Source: Mucilaginibacter roseus
GTDB taxonomy: Bacteria; Bacteroidota; Bacteroidia; Sphingobacteriales; Sphingobacteriaceae
Direction: 5' to 3'
Length of the DNA: 64,000 bases
NCBI RefSeq assembly: GCF_021215455.1
Contig: NZ_JAJPWV010000001.1
Span: 248,001-312,000 of the forward strand
A program made the translations under genes and the position numbers. Under the pieces are notes generated by a model that did not search any database, had not been told where the DNA came from, and was given only the letters and a program-made list of their open reading frames with translations. Positions 15,855-25,749 of this stretch are shown here, one piece after another; position 1 is the stretch's first letter; each line of letters begins with the position of its first letter.

Positions 15855-16601
15855 ATGCGAATAAATACAATAGCACTTTGCCTGGCGCTGATGCCGCTAT
15901 TATACACGGGTAAAGCCCTGGCCCAGTTTACCGACAGTACGCACTACCGTGTTAATTATACTTCCTCAGGCTCCATCAATAAAACGGGCGATGGCACCGC
16001 GTACCTGCTTAACAATAGTGCCGGCATAGGTATAAAAAAGAAAGCTATATCGCTAAATTTTAGTAACGCATGGATATACGGCCGACAGCGGGACGCGCTG
16101 ACTAATAATGATTTTTCAACCGCTTTAGATTTTAATTTGTATAAAACCTTTCCGCACTTTTTTTATTGGGGATTGGCTAATTATAATACCAGTTATTCCC
16201 TGAAGATAAATAATCAATTACTTGCAGGCGTAGGTATTGCGTATAACATTGTTGACAAGCCGAACGCCTGGCTTAACTTAAGCAATGGTATTTTATATGA
16301 TAAAAGTGACCTGATGCTAAATGATACTACGCGGGAGGATTATCATACCTACCGAAACTCGCTCAGGCTTGCATTTAAGTTTACAATCAATAAGTTAATT
16401 GTGCTGGAGAGTAGCAGCTTTTTGCAGAATTCATTCAATAATGGCGACGACTATATCATCCGATCTAACAGCTCGTTATCGTTCAAAGTGAACAAATGGC
16501 TGGCATTAACAACAGCGCTCAGCTATAACCGCCAAAACCGTACAAAGAGTGAAAATTTGCTGTTTACTTATGGGTTGACACTTGAAAGGTACTTTAAATA
16601 A
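15855..16601 (+). CDS. DUF481-like outer-membrane beta-barrel protein
   Basis: A 248-residue exported protein with a Sec signal peptide (about residues 1-23, ending KALAQ). The rest alternates hydrophobic and polar residues in beta-strand fashion and ends in YGLTLERYFK, a barrel-type terminal strand with aromatic residues. The pattern (KKKAISLNFSNAWIYGRQRD, YWGLANYNTSYSLKINNQLLAGVGIAYNI) is typical of DUF481/YdiY-like proteins. It could form a small pore or a structural barrel. It sits just upstream of the SusCD locus but is separated by 479 bp, so co-transcription is unlikely. Confidence 0.7.
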   Translation: MRINTIALCLALMPLLYTGKALAQFTDSTHYRVNYTSSGSINKTGDGTAYLLNNSAGIGIKKKAISLNFSNAWIYGRQRDALTNNDFSTALDFNLYKTFPHFFYWGLANYNTSYSLKINNQLLAGVGIAYNIVDKPNAWLNLSNGILYDKSDLMLNDTTREDYHTYRNSLRLAFKFTINKLIVLESSSFLQNSFNNGDDYIIRSNSSLSFKVNKWLALTTALSYNRQNRTKSENLLFTYGLTLERYFK

Positions 16602-17080
16602 TTTAACACAAAAAGTCCATTTCTGCGCAGAAAACGCATTAAATGTCAAAAAAACATTACATCAAAAATTGCTCAAAACAGTGTTTTTTATGCCTCAATA
16701 ATGGCTGCAATCTGTACTGGAATAAAGCGTATCAAAATTTAAAATTTAAAGCGTCTTATTTTACGTTTTACACTGATAATAAGCATACATAGCTAATGCT
16801 TTACTTGTTATTGAAGCGTTTCAAAATCATCATAAACAACTAAAAATCAGTTATTTATGAAAAAATTATTTGTTTTTTTATTCAACTCTTCGATAAATTT
16901 GAACCGTTAAGCGTTGCGAAAAACCAATTATACAACGCCTGCCATTTAACTTTTATAAACCAATTATGATGTGCACTCAATTGTACCTGCGGCTTGCCTA
17001 TGGCTAATGCGCCAAACTTTTAAATGCATCAGTTTTGATGCCAGCTTATTCCAAATCCAACAATTATTAACTAATCATCC
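16602..17080. promoter_or_regulatory. Intergenic control region upstream of the SusCD locus
   Basis: 479 bases without a plausible gene. It is AT-rich and carries one good promoter at 16869-16901. The remaining leader of about 170 bases before susC is long for this genome and could hold RNA-level control, but I found no known riboswitch. Confidence 0.5.
16869..16901 (+). promoter_or_regulatory. Bacteroidota-type promoter of the SusCD glucan locus
   Basis: TTTG (16869-16872), a 21-base spacer, then TAAATTTG (16894-16901). This matches both parts of the Bacteroidota consensus (TTTG at -33, TAnnTTTG at -7) at nearly the usual spacing. The predicted start is near 16906. Confidence 0.65.
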
Positions 17081-20000
17081 ATGAGAAAAAAACTTACTTT
17101 TTTATTATTCCTGCTTATTGCCGGAGTTACAGCAGCCATGGCCCAAAACGCTACCGTTAGGGGTAAGGTGGTTGATCAGAATTCGCAGCCGTTGCCCGGC
17201 GTATCGGTAACCGTTAAAGGTACACAAACAGGCACGCTTACTGATGTGGGCGGTAATTACACCTTAAGCGCTGCGCCCAACGCAACACTTATATTTTCAT
17301 ACATAGGTTATGACACACAGGAGATCAGCGTATCATCTCGCTCTGAACTAAATGTTACCTTAACCGAAGGCGTTAGAAGCCTGAACGAAGTAGTAGTGGT
17401 AGGTTACGGTACGCAAAAGAAAAGCGTAGTAACCGGCGCAATTGCCCATGTAAGCGGCCGCGACCTTGAAAACCAGCAGGTAACCCGTTTTGACCAGGCT
17501 TTACAAGGCCGTACTTCCGGCGTTGTAGTAGTAGCCGGCTCGGGTGCACCAAACGCAGCGCCTATTATTCGTGTACGCGGTATTACTTCAATCAATAATT
17601 CAAACCCGCTTTACGTTATTGATGGTATTATAAGCCAGAACGGTGGTCTTGAGAACTTAAATCCAAATGATATAGAGTCAATAGAGGTGCTGAAGGATGC
17701 ATCTGCTGCTATTTACGGTTCGCGTTCATCAAACGGTGTAGTATTAGTAACCACAAAAAAGGGTAAAAGTGGTGCACCGCAATTGTCATACAATGGCTAT
17801 TTCGGTACACAAAAAGCTACCAAACAATTTGATGTGGTAAACGCTACGCAATACGCTACCTTGCGTAACCAGGCTGTTACCAATGATGGCGGTACTGCGC
17901 CATTTGCCAACCCGGCACAATTTGGCGAGGGAACTAACTGGCAGGACATTGTGTTAGGTGAAAGTGCTGCAATACAAAACCATAACCTCTCAATTCAGGG
18001 CGGTACAGAGTTAAACAAATACTATTTGTCCTTCGGATATTTAAATCAGCAGGGTATTGTTTTCTCTGATATATCAAACTTTAAAAAGTATAACTTTACC
18101 GCTAACACGAGCTTTCAGCCAAAAAAATGGTTAAATATTGGTCAAACCTTCGGTTATACTTATACTCGTAATCAGAGTAACTTCAGCACTAATAATGAAT
18201 TTGGTGGCCCGTTAAGTTCATCGCTTAACCTGGATCCAATCACGCCGATACTTGCGGCTCAGGAAGACCTGAACAGTTCACCATACACAGACAAACCGGT
18301 TGTGCGTGATGCCCAAGGCAGGCCTTATGCAATATCAAAATATGTAGGGCAGGAGATGAGCAACCCATTGGCTTACCTGGAAACTCAACGTGGAAACTAC
18401 GGATGGTCTCACAACTTATTGGGTAACGTGTTTGTTGAAATTCAACCAATCAGAGGGTTGAAAATTAAATCGCAGATTAACGGTAAGCAAGCGTTTTGGG
18501 GCAGCCAATCATACACGCCGCTTTATTACTTAACTACCCAAAACAACAATACTACTAACCGCAGTGCTTTCAGAGGCAGTAACCGCAACTTGACCTGGAA
18601 CTGGGAGAATACCATTTCATACAATCGCCAGGTAGGTTTACATGATTTTACCGGCCTTATTGGTACCAGCGCGCAAGGACAAAATGAGGTGGGTTTAAAT
18701 GCTACTTTCAATAACATCCCGGTTGACGATTACCGCAAACTATCTTTCAATTACGCATTGCCTAACGAAAATCGTATCGGTGGTGCCTATGATAATCAGC
18801 CTTATCATTTAACCTCACTATTTGGCCGTTTAAATTATAGTTACGATGAAAAATACTTGTTTACAGGTATTATTCGTCGCGATGGTTCATCAAAATTTGG
18901 CTCAAACTACGTTTATGGTACTTTCCCTTCCGCACAGGTTGGTTGGGTTGCCTCGCGTGAAAATTTCTTTCCAAAAAATTCTTTTGTTGACTTCCTGAAA
19001 CTACGCGCTTCATATGGCGAGGTCGGTAATGAACTTTCGCTCGACTTCTTCCAATACACATCAGTGGTTGGCGGTGGCCGTAACGCGGTATTTGGGCCAG
19101 GTGGTCTGGTAATTGGTAACGCACCATTGGGTCCGGAGAATCGGAATTTACGTTGGGAAGCAACAAAGACTGCAGATATCGGTATTGACGCGGTTTTATT
19201 TAAAAACGTAAACTTGACTATTGATGTATACCGTAAACTTACCTCAGGTATGCTTCAAAGCTTCCGCTTACCAGGTTATGCAGGGTTCGACGGTGACTTT
19301 TTTGACAACATCGGCGATCTGGAAAACAAGGGTGTTGAGGTAGAACTGGGTTATAATGGTAATTCAGGCGATTTTAAATATAACTTAAGCGGTAACATCG
19401 CTTATAACAAAAACGAAGTTACCTTCCTGGGTTCAAGGCCGTTTATTGATGGTGGATCGTTCCAGGCTTCAAGTTATCCATTGTTCCGTACGCAAACCGG
19501 CCAACCGGTTGCATCTTTCTATGGTTTCCAGGAGTTAGGGACATTCAAATCTCAGGCCGAGATTGACGCTTATACCCGCAACGGTACCAAAATTCAACCA
19601 AACGCAAAACCCGGCGATTTTAAATGGGCTGATAACAATGGCAACGGTGTTATTGACGAAGGCGACCGTACATTCTTAGGTAACCAATTGCCAAAATGGA
19701 CTTATGGTGTAAATCTGCGTGCCAATTACAAAGACTTTGACTTCTTGTTATTTGGTCAGGGCGCATGGGGCAACAAATTGTTCCAGGGCTATCGCAGGTT
19801 AGATATAGCCACAGCCAATTACTCAAGTGCTGCACTTGACGCGTGGACGCCTCAAAACTCAGATAGCAACTATCCGCGTTTAAGCGATCTCGACCCGAAT
19901 AACAACTTCAAAAACCCATCTAACTTCTATCTGCAAAGCGGCGCTTACTTCCGTATTAAAACGTTGCAGTTTGGCTACACTTTACCGGCATCAATACTGA

Positions 20001-20161
20001 ATAAGATTGATGTTAAAAGGGCAAGGATATTTGTTAGCAGCAACAACCTGGTTACCATTACCAAGTATGATGGTTTTGACCCGGAAATTGCAGGCAGTGT
20101 TGACCGCGGTATCTATCCTCAGGCGCGCACCTTTATGGTTGGTTTAGATTTTACACTATAA
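17081..20161 (+). CDS. SusC/RagA-family TonB-dependent outer-membrane transporter
   Basis: A 1026-residue outer-membrane transporter for oligosaccharides. It has a signal peptide (about 1-21, ending AAMA) and then a CarboxypepD_reg-like domain (about 23-100: VRGKVVDQNSQPLPGVSVTV, YIGYDTQEISV). A TonB box follows at about 104-115 (EVVVVGYGTQKK), then the plug (about 118-230: IRVRGITSINNSNPLYVIDG, IEVLKDASAAIYGSRSSNGV), and a C-terminal 22-strand barrel ending in ARTFMVGLDFTL. There is no N-terminal STN signalling domain. It pairs with the SusD 21 bases downstream and probably imports beta-glucan oligosaccharides. Confidence 0.97.
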   Translation: MRKKLTFLLFLLIAGVTAAMAQNATVRGKVVDQNSQPLPGVSVTVKGTQTGTLTDVGGNYTLSAAPNATLIFSYIGYDTQEISVSSRSELNVTLTEGVRSLNEVVVVGYGTQKKSVVTGAIAHVSGRDLENQQVTRFDQALQGRTSGVVVVAGSGAPNAAPIIRVRGITSINNSNPLYVIDGIISQNGGLENLNPNDIESIEVLKDASAAIYGSRSSNGVVLVTTKKGKSGAPQLSYNGYFGTQKATKQFDVVNATQYATLRNQAVTNDGGTAPFANPAQFGEGTNWQDIVLGESAAIQNHNLSIQGGTELNKYYLSFGYLNQQGIVFSDISNFKKYNFTANTSFQPKKWLNIGQTFGYTYTRNQSNFSTNNEFGGPLSSSLNLDPITPILAAQEDLNSSPYTDKPVVRDAQGRPYAISKYVGQEMSNPLAYLETQRGNYGWSHNLLGNVFVEIQPIRGLKIKSQINGKQAFWGSQSYTPLYYLTTQNNNTTNRSAFRGSNRNLTWNWENTISYNRQVGLHDFTGLIGTSAQGQNEVGLNATFNNIPVDDYRKLSFNYALPNENRIGGAYDNQPYHLTSLFGRLNYSYDEKYLFTGIIRRDGSSKFGSNYVYGTFPSAQVGWVASRENFFPKNSFVDFLKLRASYGEVGNELSLDFFQYTSVVGGGRNAVFGPGGLVIGNAPLGPENRNLRWEATKTADIGIDAVLFKNVNLTIDVYRKLTSGMLQSFRLPGYAGFDGDFFDNIGDLENKGVEVELGYNGNSGDFKYNLSGNIAYNKNEVTFLGSRPFIDGGSFQASSYPLFRTQTGQPVASFYGFQELGTFKSQAEIDAYTRNGTKIQPNAKPGDFKWADNNGNGVIDEGDRTFLGNQLPKWTYGVNLRANYKDFDFLLFGQGAWGNKLFQGYRRLDIATANYSSAALDAWTPQNSDSNYPRLSDLDPNNNFKNPSNFYLQSGAYFRIKTLQFGYTLPASILNKIDVKRARIFVSSNNLVTITKYDGFDPEIAGSVDRGIYPQARTFMVGLDFTL

Positions 20162-20182
20162 ATTGAATTCAAATTAATTGTC

Positions 20183-21697
20183 ATGAAAAGAAAATATATC
20201 ATATACGGCTCGGTAGTAATGTTGGGAATAGCCGGATTTGCATCATGTAAAAAATCATATTTAGAAACTACACCATCCGGGCAAACGCTCGAGGCAAATT
20301 ATTACAGCACGCCCGACGAAATATTTACCGGTGTAGTTGCGGCTTATGACCCATTAGTAACCGAAACAGGTGGTTTAAATAACACTTACTCGGGTCCGCT
20401 TGGCCCGCTGAATGCCGCATCAGACGATTGTGTTGCCGGTGGTGGAGGCCCAACGGATATGAACACCTGGCAAGCCTGGAATAATTACTCTTTAACTCCG
20501 GCAGTTGGTCCGCAAGGCGAATATTGGGGGCGCAACTACAGGGGTGTGAGCCGTTGCAATACTATCCTGTCAAAAATGGCACCGGCTACTTTTTTAAATG
20601 AGAACGATAAGAAGCGTTACACAGCTGAAGTGAAATTTTTGCGCGCATATTATTATTTCTGGCTTGTGCGTTTGTTTAAAAATATTCCGATGATATTGCA
20701 GCCACTTCCGCCGCAGGATGTTTATAATCAGCCACAGGCAGCACCCGAAGCAGTATACAAACAGATAGAGGATGACCTGAATGCTGCGATCCCTGATTTG
20801 CCGGTTACCGTAGCCGCGTCAGAAAATGGCCGTGTTACTAAAGGCGCGGGTATTGCGCTACTGGGCAAGGTTTATTTGTACGAGAAGAAGTGGACTGAAG
20901 CCGCCGCGCAACTTGCGCAGGTTAACGGTAGCACACCTGGCGGTACAACCGGTACTTATGGCTACAAATTGCAGAGTAACTTTGGCCAGATATTCAGCCC
21001 GGATAATAAATTCAACAGCGAATCTATATTCGAGTTGAACTTTACCGGCTCTCAAAGTTACAGCTGGAACAACTGGAACCAGTTTAAATCAAACGTTTAC
21101 GTGCAAATGGTTGGTCCGCGTGGTTATAACGGCCCTATTTATTGGGGTGGTTGGGGCTTTAGCCCGGTAACAACCGGTTTGGCTACCGCCATGAAACCCG
21201 ATCCGCGTTATGGTTATACCGTGGCTAACATTGATAGTTTGACCAAGGCAACCGGTACCCGTTATGAGCCGAGCTACCAAAACACCGGCTACTTTATACA
21301 AAAGTATGCACCGTTGCAAAAGTATAAAGCGCCAACAGGTACTGCCGAGCTTAACTTCCCGAACAATTATATCGAGATCAGGCTGGCTGATACCTACTTG
21401 ATGGAAGCTGAAGCTTTGTTACAAGGTGGTGGTAGTTCTGCACGTGCATTAGCGCTGTTAAGTGCGGTGCGCGAGCGTGTAGGCCTGGCTCCGGTAGCGG
21501 CAACCTTGCAAAATGTTTATAATGAGCGCCGTTTAGAACTGGCTACCGAAGGTCACCGCTGGTTTGACCTGGTGCGTACCGGGCAGGCGCCAACTGTACT
21601 GGCAAGCAAAGGCTTTAAAGCAGGTACCCACGAAATTTTGCCAATTCCGTTACAGGATATGCAGAATACCCAACTTAAGCAAAATCCAGGTTATTAA
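20183..21697 (+). CDS. SusD/RagB-family glycan-binding lipoprotein
   Basis: A 504-residue surface lipoprotein that forms the lid of the SusC transporter. The signal peptide ends in a lipobox (GFASCKK, Cys at about 22). The TPR-containing core includes YRGVSRCNTILSKM, FLRAYYYFWLVRLFKNIPM, and KGAGIALLGKVYLYEKKWTEA. The C-terminus has the family-typical NERRLELATEGHRWFDLVRTGQA and LPIPLQDMQNT. The length is normal. It is followed by a strong hairpin before the GH16 gene, which may uncouple susCD expression from the enzymes. Confidence 0.97.
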   Translation: MKRKYIIYGSVVMLGIAGFASCKKSYLETTPSGQTLEANYYSTPDEIFTGVVAAYDPLVTETGGLNNTYSGPLGPLNAASDDCVAGGGGPTDMNTWQAWNNYSLTPAVGPQGEYWGRNYRGVSRCNTILSKMAPATFLNENDKKRYTAEVKFLRAYYYFWLVRLFKNIPMILQPLPPQDVYNQPQAAPEAVYKQIEDDLNAAIPDLPVTVAASENGRVTKGAGIALLGKVYLYEKKWTEAAAQLAQVNGSTPGGTTGTYGYKLQSNFGQIFSPDNKFNSESIFELNFTGSQSYSWNNWNQFKSNVYVQMVGPRGYNGPIYWGGWGFSPVTTGLATAMKPDPRYGYTVANIDSLTKATGTRYEPSYQNTGYFIQKYAPLQKYKAPTGTAELNFPNNYIEIRLADTYLMEAEALLQGGGSSARALALLSAVRERVGLAPVAATLQNVYNERRLELATEGHRWFDLVRTGQAPTVLASKGFKAGTHEILPIPLQDMQNTQLKQNPGY

Positions 21698-21720
21698 TTA
21701 ATAAACACACATGTTGTTGT

Positions 21721-21747
21721 ATGAACCGCCCGCGAGGGGCGGTTCAT
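21721..21747 (+). other. Strong hairpin between susD and the GH16 gene
   Basis: A perfect 11-bp stem, ATGAACCGCCC (21721-21731) with GGGCGGTTCAT (21737-21747) and a 5-base loop. No T tract follows, so it may be an mRNA stabiliser, processing site or partial attenuator, and not a full terminator. Confidence 0.6.
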
Positions 21748-21767
21748 AATTTAATTGAATTACAAGT

Positions 21768-22628
21768 ATGATAAAAATTAATACTACCATATTACTTTGT
21801 GCAGTTACGGGTTTGGTGCTGATTGCCTGCGGTAGCAAAAAAAGCGATCCGGCACCTAATATTGGGCCGGTTAAAACAGAGCCACCTACCGATAAGGGTT
21901 GGGCATTTGAAACCACCCCATCCTTTGCAGATGAGTTTGACACCGACGGAAAGCCAAGCGATGCCAAATGGATGTATGATACCGGCGGCAGCGGTTGGGG
22001 TAACAACGAGCTGCAATATTATACCGATACGGAAAATAACGCGTCAATAAAAAACGGCATACTTACCATAACGGCAAAGAAAGAAGCTATGCAGGGCATG
22101 AATTACACTTCATCGCGTATGGTATCAAAGTTTGAGCACAGCATTACCTATGGTAGGGTTGAGGTTCGTGCCAAGTTACCTGCCGGCCGTGGTACCTGGC
22201 CAGCCATATGGATGCTGCCCGATGATTATAAATATGGCAGCTGGCCAAAATCAGGCGAGATTGATATAATGGAACATGTAGGTTACGATCCGAATAATGT
22301 GCACTTCAGTGTCCATAATTCGGTTAATAATGCCGGTAATTCAAAAACATCGGGCCGGATGATTGAAACGGCGCTAACAGATTATCATAAATACCGGGTA
22401 GACTGGACTCCTTATGCTATACGTGGTTATTATGATGATGTGTTGGTATTCACTTTTGTAAATGAGGGCAAAGGCTCATCAACCTGGCCGTTCGATCAAA
22501 AGTTTCACCTGTTGCTTAACGTAGCCGTTGGCGGTAACTGGGGCGGCGTACAGGGAGTTGACGATACTGTTTTCCCGGCAAGTATGCAGGTTGATTATGT
22601 AAGATTCTACAAAATGATAGATAAATAG
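21768..22628 (+). CDS. GH16 beta-glucanase (laminarinase-type) lipoprotein
   Basis: A 286-residue glycoside hydrolase family 16 enzyme. The signal peptide ends in LIACGSKKS, with Cys as the lipidation site, so it is probably anchored to the outer membrane. The catalytic signature GEIDIMEHVG at about residues 163-172 gives the nucleophile Glu, assisting Asp and acid/base Glu of the E-x-D-x-x-E type. Other family landmarks are WMYDTGGSGWGNNELQYYT near the start, GRGTWPAIWMLP, and FHLLLNVAVGGNWGG. The family and locus suggest endo-beta-1,3-glucanase action that makes oligosaccharides for SusCD. Confidence 0.93.
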   Translation: MIKINTTILLCAVTGLVLIACGSKKSDPAPNIGPVKTEPPTDKGWAFETTPSFADEFDTDGKPSDAKWMYDTGGSGWGNNELQYYTDTENNASIKNGILTITAKKEAMQGMNYTSSRMVSKFEHSITYGRVEVRAKLPAGRGTWPAIWMLPDDYKYGSWPKSGEIDIMEHVGYDPNNVHFSVHNSVNNAGNSKTSGRMIETALTDYHKYRVDWTPYAIRGYYDDVLVFTFVNEGKGSSTWPFDQKFHLLLNVAVGGNWGGVQGVDDTVFPASMQVDYVRFYKMIDK

Positions 22629-22753
22629 ACGGCCGCACCACCGCATAATATTTCAATATAAGTATCATCAAAAGTCATCTTGTTAAAGCCCTTAAGCTGT
22701 AACAATGGCCACCATTATGCCCTTAAAATCCATTTGCCTGATAAATAACCCCT

Positions 22754-24211
22754 ATGAAAAAAAAAATTACACGCTCAATTTATGCTACACTGTTTCTGGC
22801 TGGTTTAGCCGGAAGTTGCAGCAAATCGGGTACGTCAAAGCCTGATCCGGTTGATCCGGTTGTTCCTCCACCAATTACACCCGTAAAAACTGATGTGGAA
22901 CTTTGGCTCACCAAGGGCGACAAAACATCGCTCTTTGCCAAACAAAATGTAGCCATTGCATTTAAGCAGGAAACTAACAATAATGCCACTATCGAAGTAG
23001 ACAGCACCCAAACCTATCAAAGTGTGGATGGCTTTGGCTTCGCGCTTACGGGCGGCAGTGCTATGCTGATTAATCAACTTAACGCTACGGACAAAACAGC
23101 CCTCATTCAGGAACTTTTTGGCACTGACGGCGGTGGCATTGGCATCAGTTACCTGCGGGTAACGTTGGGCGCGTCTGACCTAAGCGCGGTACCTTTTACT
23201 TACGATGAAATTACCACGGGTATAAGCGATACTGAACTAAAGCAGTTCAGCATCGATATGGAAAAAAAGGACTTGATACCGGTATTGAAAATGATACTGG
23301 CGGTTAATCCGAATATAAAGATATTGGCCAGCCCATGGACAGCCCCAACCTGGATGAAAGATAACCAGGGTTACTATGGTGGCAGTCTCAAAAAGGAATA
23401 TTACGGCGTTTACGCGCAATACTTTGTAAAATACATTAACGCCATGAAGGCTGAGGGTATTACCATTGATGCCATTACCCCGCAAAACGAGCCGTTGAAT
23501 GCTTACAATAACCCGAGCATGTTCATGTCATCGGCCGACCAAAAAATATTTGTGCGCGATAACCTGGGCCCTGCTTTTGAGTCGGCAGGCCTAAATACTA
23601 AAATACTGATCTATGATCATAATCTCGATCATCCGGAATATGCTACCGATATTTTAAGAGATGCCGCCGCGGCTAAGTATATTGATGGTTCGGCATTTCA
23701 TCTGTATGGCGGTAACATCAGTGCCATGAGTGCGGTGCATGATGCTGCACCAAACAAGAATGTTTACTTTACTGAGCAGGCCACCTTTGGTAACGGTAGT
23801 TTTGATGGCGACCTGAAATGGCACACCAGCAATCTCATCATTGGTGCTATGCGCAACTGGAGCCGCAATGTAATAGAATGGAACCTGGCGTCTGACCCTA
23901 AGTTCGATCCGCATACCGTTGGCGGCTGCGATGCCTGCCAGGGAGCTATTACGGTGGGTACATCGGTGTCGCGCAACGTATCATACTACATCGTGGCGCA
24001 TGCATCAAAATTCGTCAGACCAGGCTCGGTGCGTATTGGCTCAACCTCTGTTAATGATCTGCAAAGCGTTGCCTACAAAACGCCTTCAGGTAAAAAGGTA
24101 CTTATTGTGCTTAATAATACCGGCAGCACGCTCACATTTAACATTAGGTATAACAATAAGCTGGCTGCCAGTACGCTTGCAGGTGGCGCGGTAGGCACTT
24201 ATCTCTGGTAA
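22754..24211 (+). CDS. GH30 glycoside hydrolase lipoprotein
   Basis: A 485-residue secreted enzyme of family GH30 (clan A TIM barrel plus side beta-domain). The signal peptide has a lipobox (AGSCSKSG). Catalytic residues are visible in TPQNEPLNAYN (acid/base Glu, about residue 250) and VYFTEQATFG (nucleophile Glu, about 341). The core starts with QTYQSVDGFGFALTGGSAM, a GH30 landmark. Sequence style resembles GH30_3 beta-1,6-glucanases, which would suit removal of beta-1,6 branches, but the subfamily call is tentative. It is a distant paralogue of the next gene. Confidence 0.9.
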   Translation: MKKKITRSIYATLFLAGLAGSCSKSGTSKPDPVDPVVPPPITPVKTDVELWLTKGDKTSLFAKQNVAIAFKQETNNNATIEVDSTQTYQSVDGFGFALTGGSAMLINQLNATDKTALIQELFGTDGGGIGISYLRVTLGASDLSAVPFTYDEITTGISDTELKQFSIDMEKKDLIPVLKMILAVNPNIKILASPWTAPTWMKDNQGYYGGSLKKEYYGVYAQYFVKYINAMKAEGITIDAITPQNEPLNAYNNPSMFMSSADQKIFVRDNLGPAFESAGLNTKILIYDHNLDHPEYATDILRDAAAAKYIDGSAFHLYGGNISAMSAVHDAAPNKNVYFTEQATFGNGSFDGDLKWHTSNLIIGAMRNWSRNVIEWNLASDPKFDPHTVGGCDACQGAITVGTSVSRNVSYYIVAHASKFVRPGSVRIGSTSVNDLQSVAYKTPSGKKVLIVLNNTGSTLTFNIRYNNKLAASTLAGGAVGTYLW

Positions 24212-24252
24212 ATAAATAAAAAAGCTATTCAGGTTTACAAAACATATACTAC

Positions 24253-25695
24253 ATGCATAAGATACACAAATTAGCCGCCGTATTGCTGATATCGCAGCAG
24301 TTATGGCAGCAGGCTTTGGCGCAAACGGCGGCATCCCCGGTCGCAGGTAAAACAGTAAAAGTTTATACTACAGCCAAGGACACCAAACTTCGCCTTTCTG
24401 AAACAGAAACGCTGAATTTTACCCCAAACGCTCAGCCATTTGAAACGGAGGCCTGCATATTCGTCGATCCGGGTAAAACGTTCCAGTCTGTACTGGGTAT
24501 AGGGGCAGCCCTCACCGATGCCTCCGCTGAAACTTTTTACAAGTTGCCCAAAGACAAGCAGCAGCAATTGTTAACCGATTTTTACGACACTGAAAAAGGC
24601 ATTGGCTATACCATCGGCAGAACGCATATTCAAAGCTGTGACTTTTCGAGCGGTAGCTATACTTATGTTAAGGAAGGTGATGCCGAGCTTAAAACCTTTA
24701 GCATCCAACACGATAAAAAATACCGTATTCCTTTCATTAAGCAGGCTATCGCGGCAGCAGGCGGTAAATTAACCATGTATGTAAGTCCGTGGAGCCCGCC
24801 CGCTTTTATGAAGGATAACAACAGCATGCTGCAAGGCGGTAAGCTCAAAGCGGAATTTTATCAGCCCTGGGCAAATATGTATGTAAAATTCATTAACGCT
24901 TACGAGAAAGAAGGCATCCCGGTGTGGGGCTTATCGGTACAAAACGAGCCTATGGCCAAGCAAACCTGGGAGTCTTGCATATACACGGCCGAAGAGGAAC
25001 GCGACTTTGTAAAGAATTTTTTAGGGCCAACACTGCATAAAAACGGCATGGCCAATAAAAACCTGATCGTTTGGGACCATAACCGCGATTTGTTGTACCA
25101 GCGTGCCAGTACCATCCTGTCTGACCCGCAAGCGGCAAAATACATTTGGGGTACCGGTTTCCATTGGTATGTGCACGATGTTTTTGAGAACGTAAAACGT
25201 GTAAAAGAAGCCTTTCCTGATAAAAACCTGATATTTACCGAGGGTTGCAGTGAACGCTACAGTAATGAGCGCATTAACGAGTGGCAATGGGGCGAAATGT
25301 ACGGCAAATCAATGGTGAACGATTTTAATAATGGTGTAGTAGGATGGACGGACTGGAATATATTTCTCGATCAAACCGGCGGCCCTAACCACGTAGGTAA
25401 CTTTTGTTACGCGCCGGTACACGCCAATACCAAAACTGCCGAGATTACGTACATGAATTCATACTATTACATTGGTCATTTCTCCAAATTTGTTAAGCCG
25501 GGCGCTAAGCGCATCATCAGTTCATCAAACAGGGATAAATTGCAGACTACGGCCTTTGTTAGTCCGGAAGGTAAGTTGGTGGTTGTAGTACTTAATTTGA
25601 GCGATGAGGAGTTGCCATACCAATTATGGATTGCAGGCAATGCCGCGAAAACCAAAAGTTTGCCGCATTCCATCACAACCCTGGTGGTGCAATAA
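24253..25695 (+). CDS. GH30 glycoside hydrolase (second copy)
   Basis: A 480-residue exported GH30 enzyme. Its Sec signal peptide ends WQQALAQ, with no lipobox, so it is probably periplasmic. The acid/base Glu lies in SVQNEPMAKQTWESC and the nucleophile in LIFTEGCSERY. ASPW/VSPW-type strands (MYVSPWSPPAFMKDNN) and the DWNIFLDQTGGPNHVGNFC segment resemble GH30_1/GH30 beta-glucosidases and glucosylceramidase relatives. Together with the lipid-anchored GH30 upstream it suggests a surface endo-enzyme plus a periplasmic exo-enzyme. The exact bond specificity cannot be read. Confidence 0.92.
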   Translation: MHKIHKLAAVLLISQQLWQQALAQTAASPVAGKTVKVYTTAKDTKLRLSETETLNFTPNAQPFETEACIFVDPGKTFQSVLGIGAALTDASAETFYKLPKDKQQQLLTDFYDTEKGIGYTIGRTHIQSCDFSSGSYTYVKEGDAELKTFSIQHDKKYRIPFIKQAIAAAGGKLTMYVSPWSPPAFMKDNNSMLQGGKLKAEFYQPWANMYVKFINAYEKEGIPVWGLSVQNEPMAKQTWESCIYTAEEERDFVKNFLGPTLHKNGMANKNLIVWDHNRDLLYQRASTILSDPQAAKYIWGTGFHWYVHDVFENVKRVKEAFPDKNLIFTEGCSERYSNERINEWQWGEMYGKSMVNDFNNGVVGWTDWNIFLDQTGGPNHVGNFCYAPVHANTKTAEITYMNSYYYIGHFSKFVKPGAKRIISSSNRDKLQTTAFVSPEGKLVVVVLNLSDEELPYQLWIAGNAAKTKSLPHSITTLVVQ

Positions 25696-25749
25696 CCGTT
25701 AAACCCATAATCATATCAACCGGTAATAAACAGTCTGTCGCAATTAACT

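Noticed and set aside
16907-17080. Riboswitch or structured RNA in the long leader of the SusC gene
   Set aside because: No conserved riboswitch core or strong hairpin could be recognised by eye.
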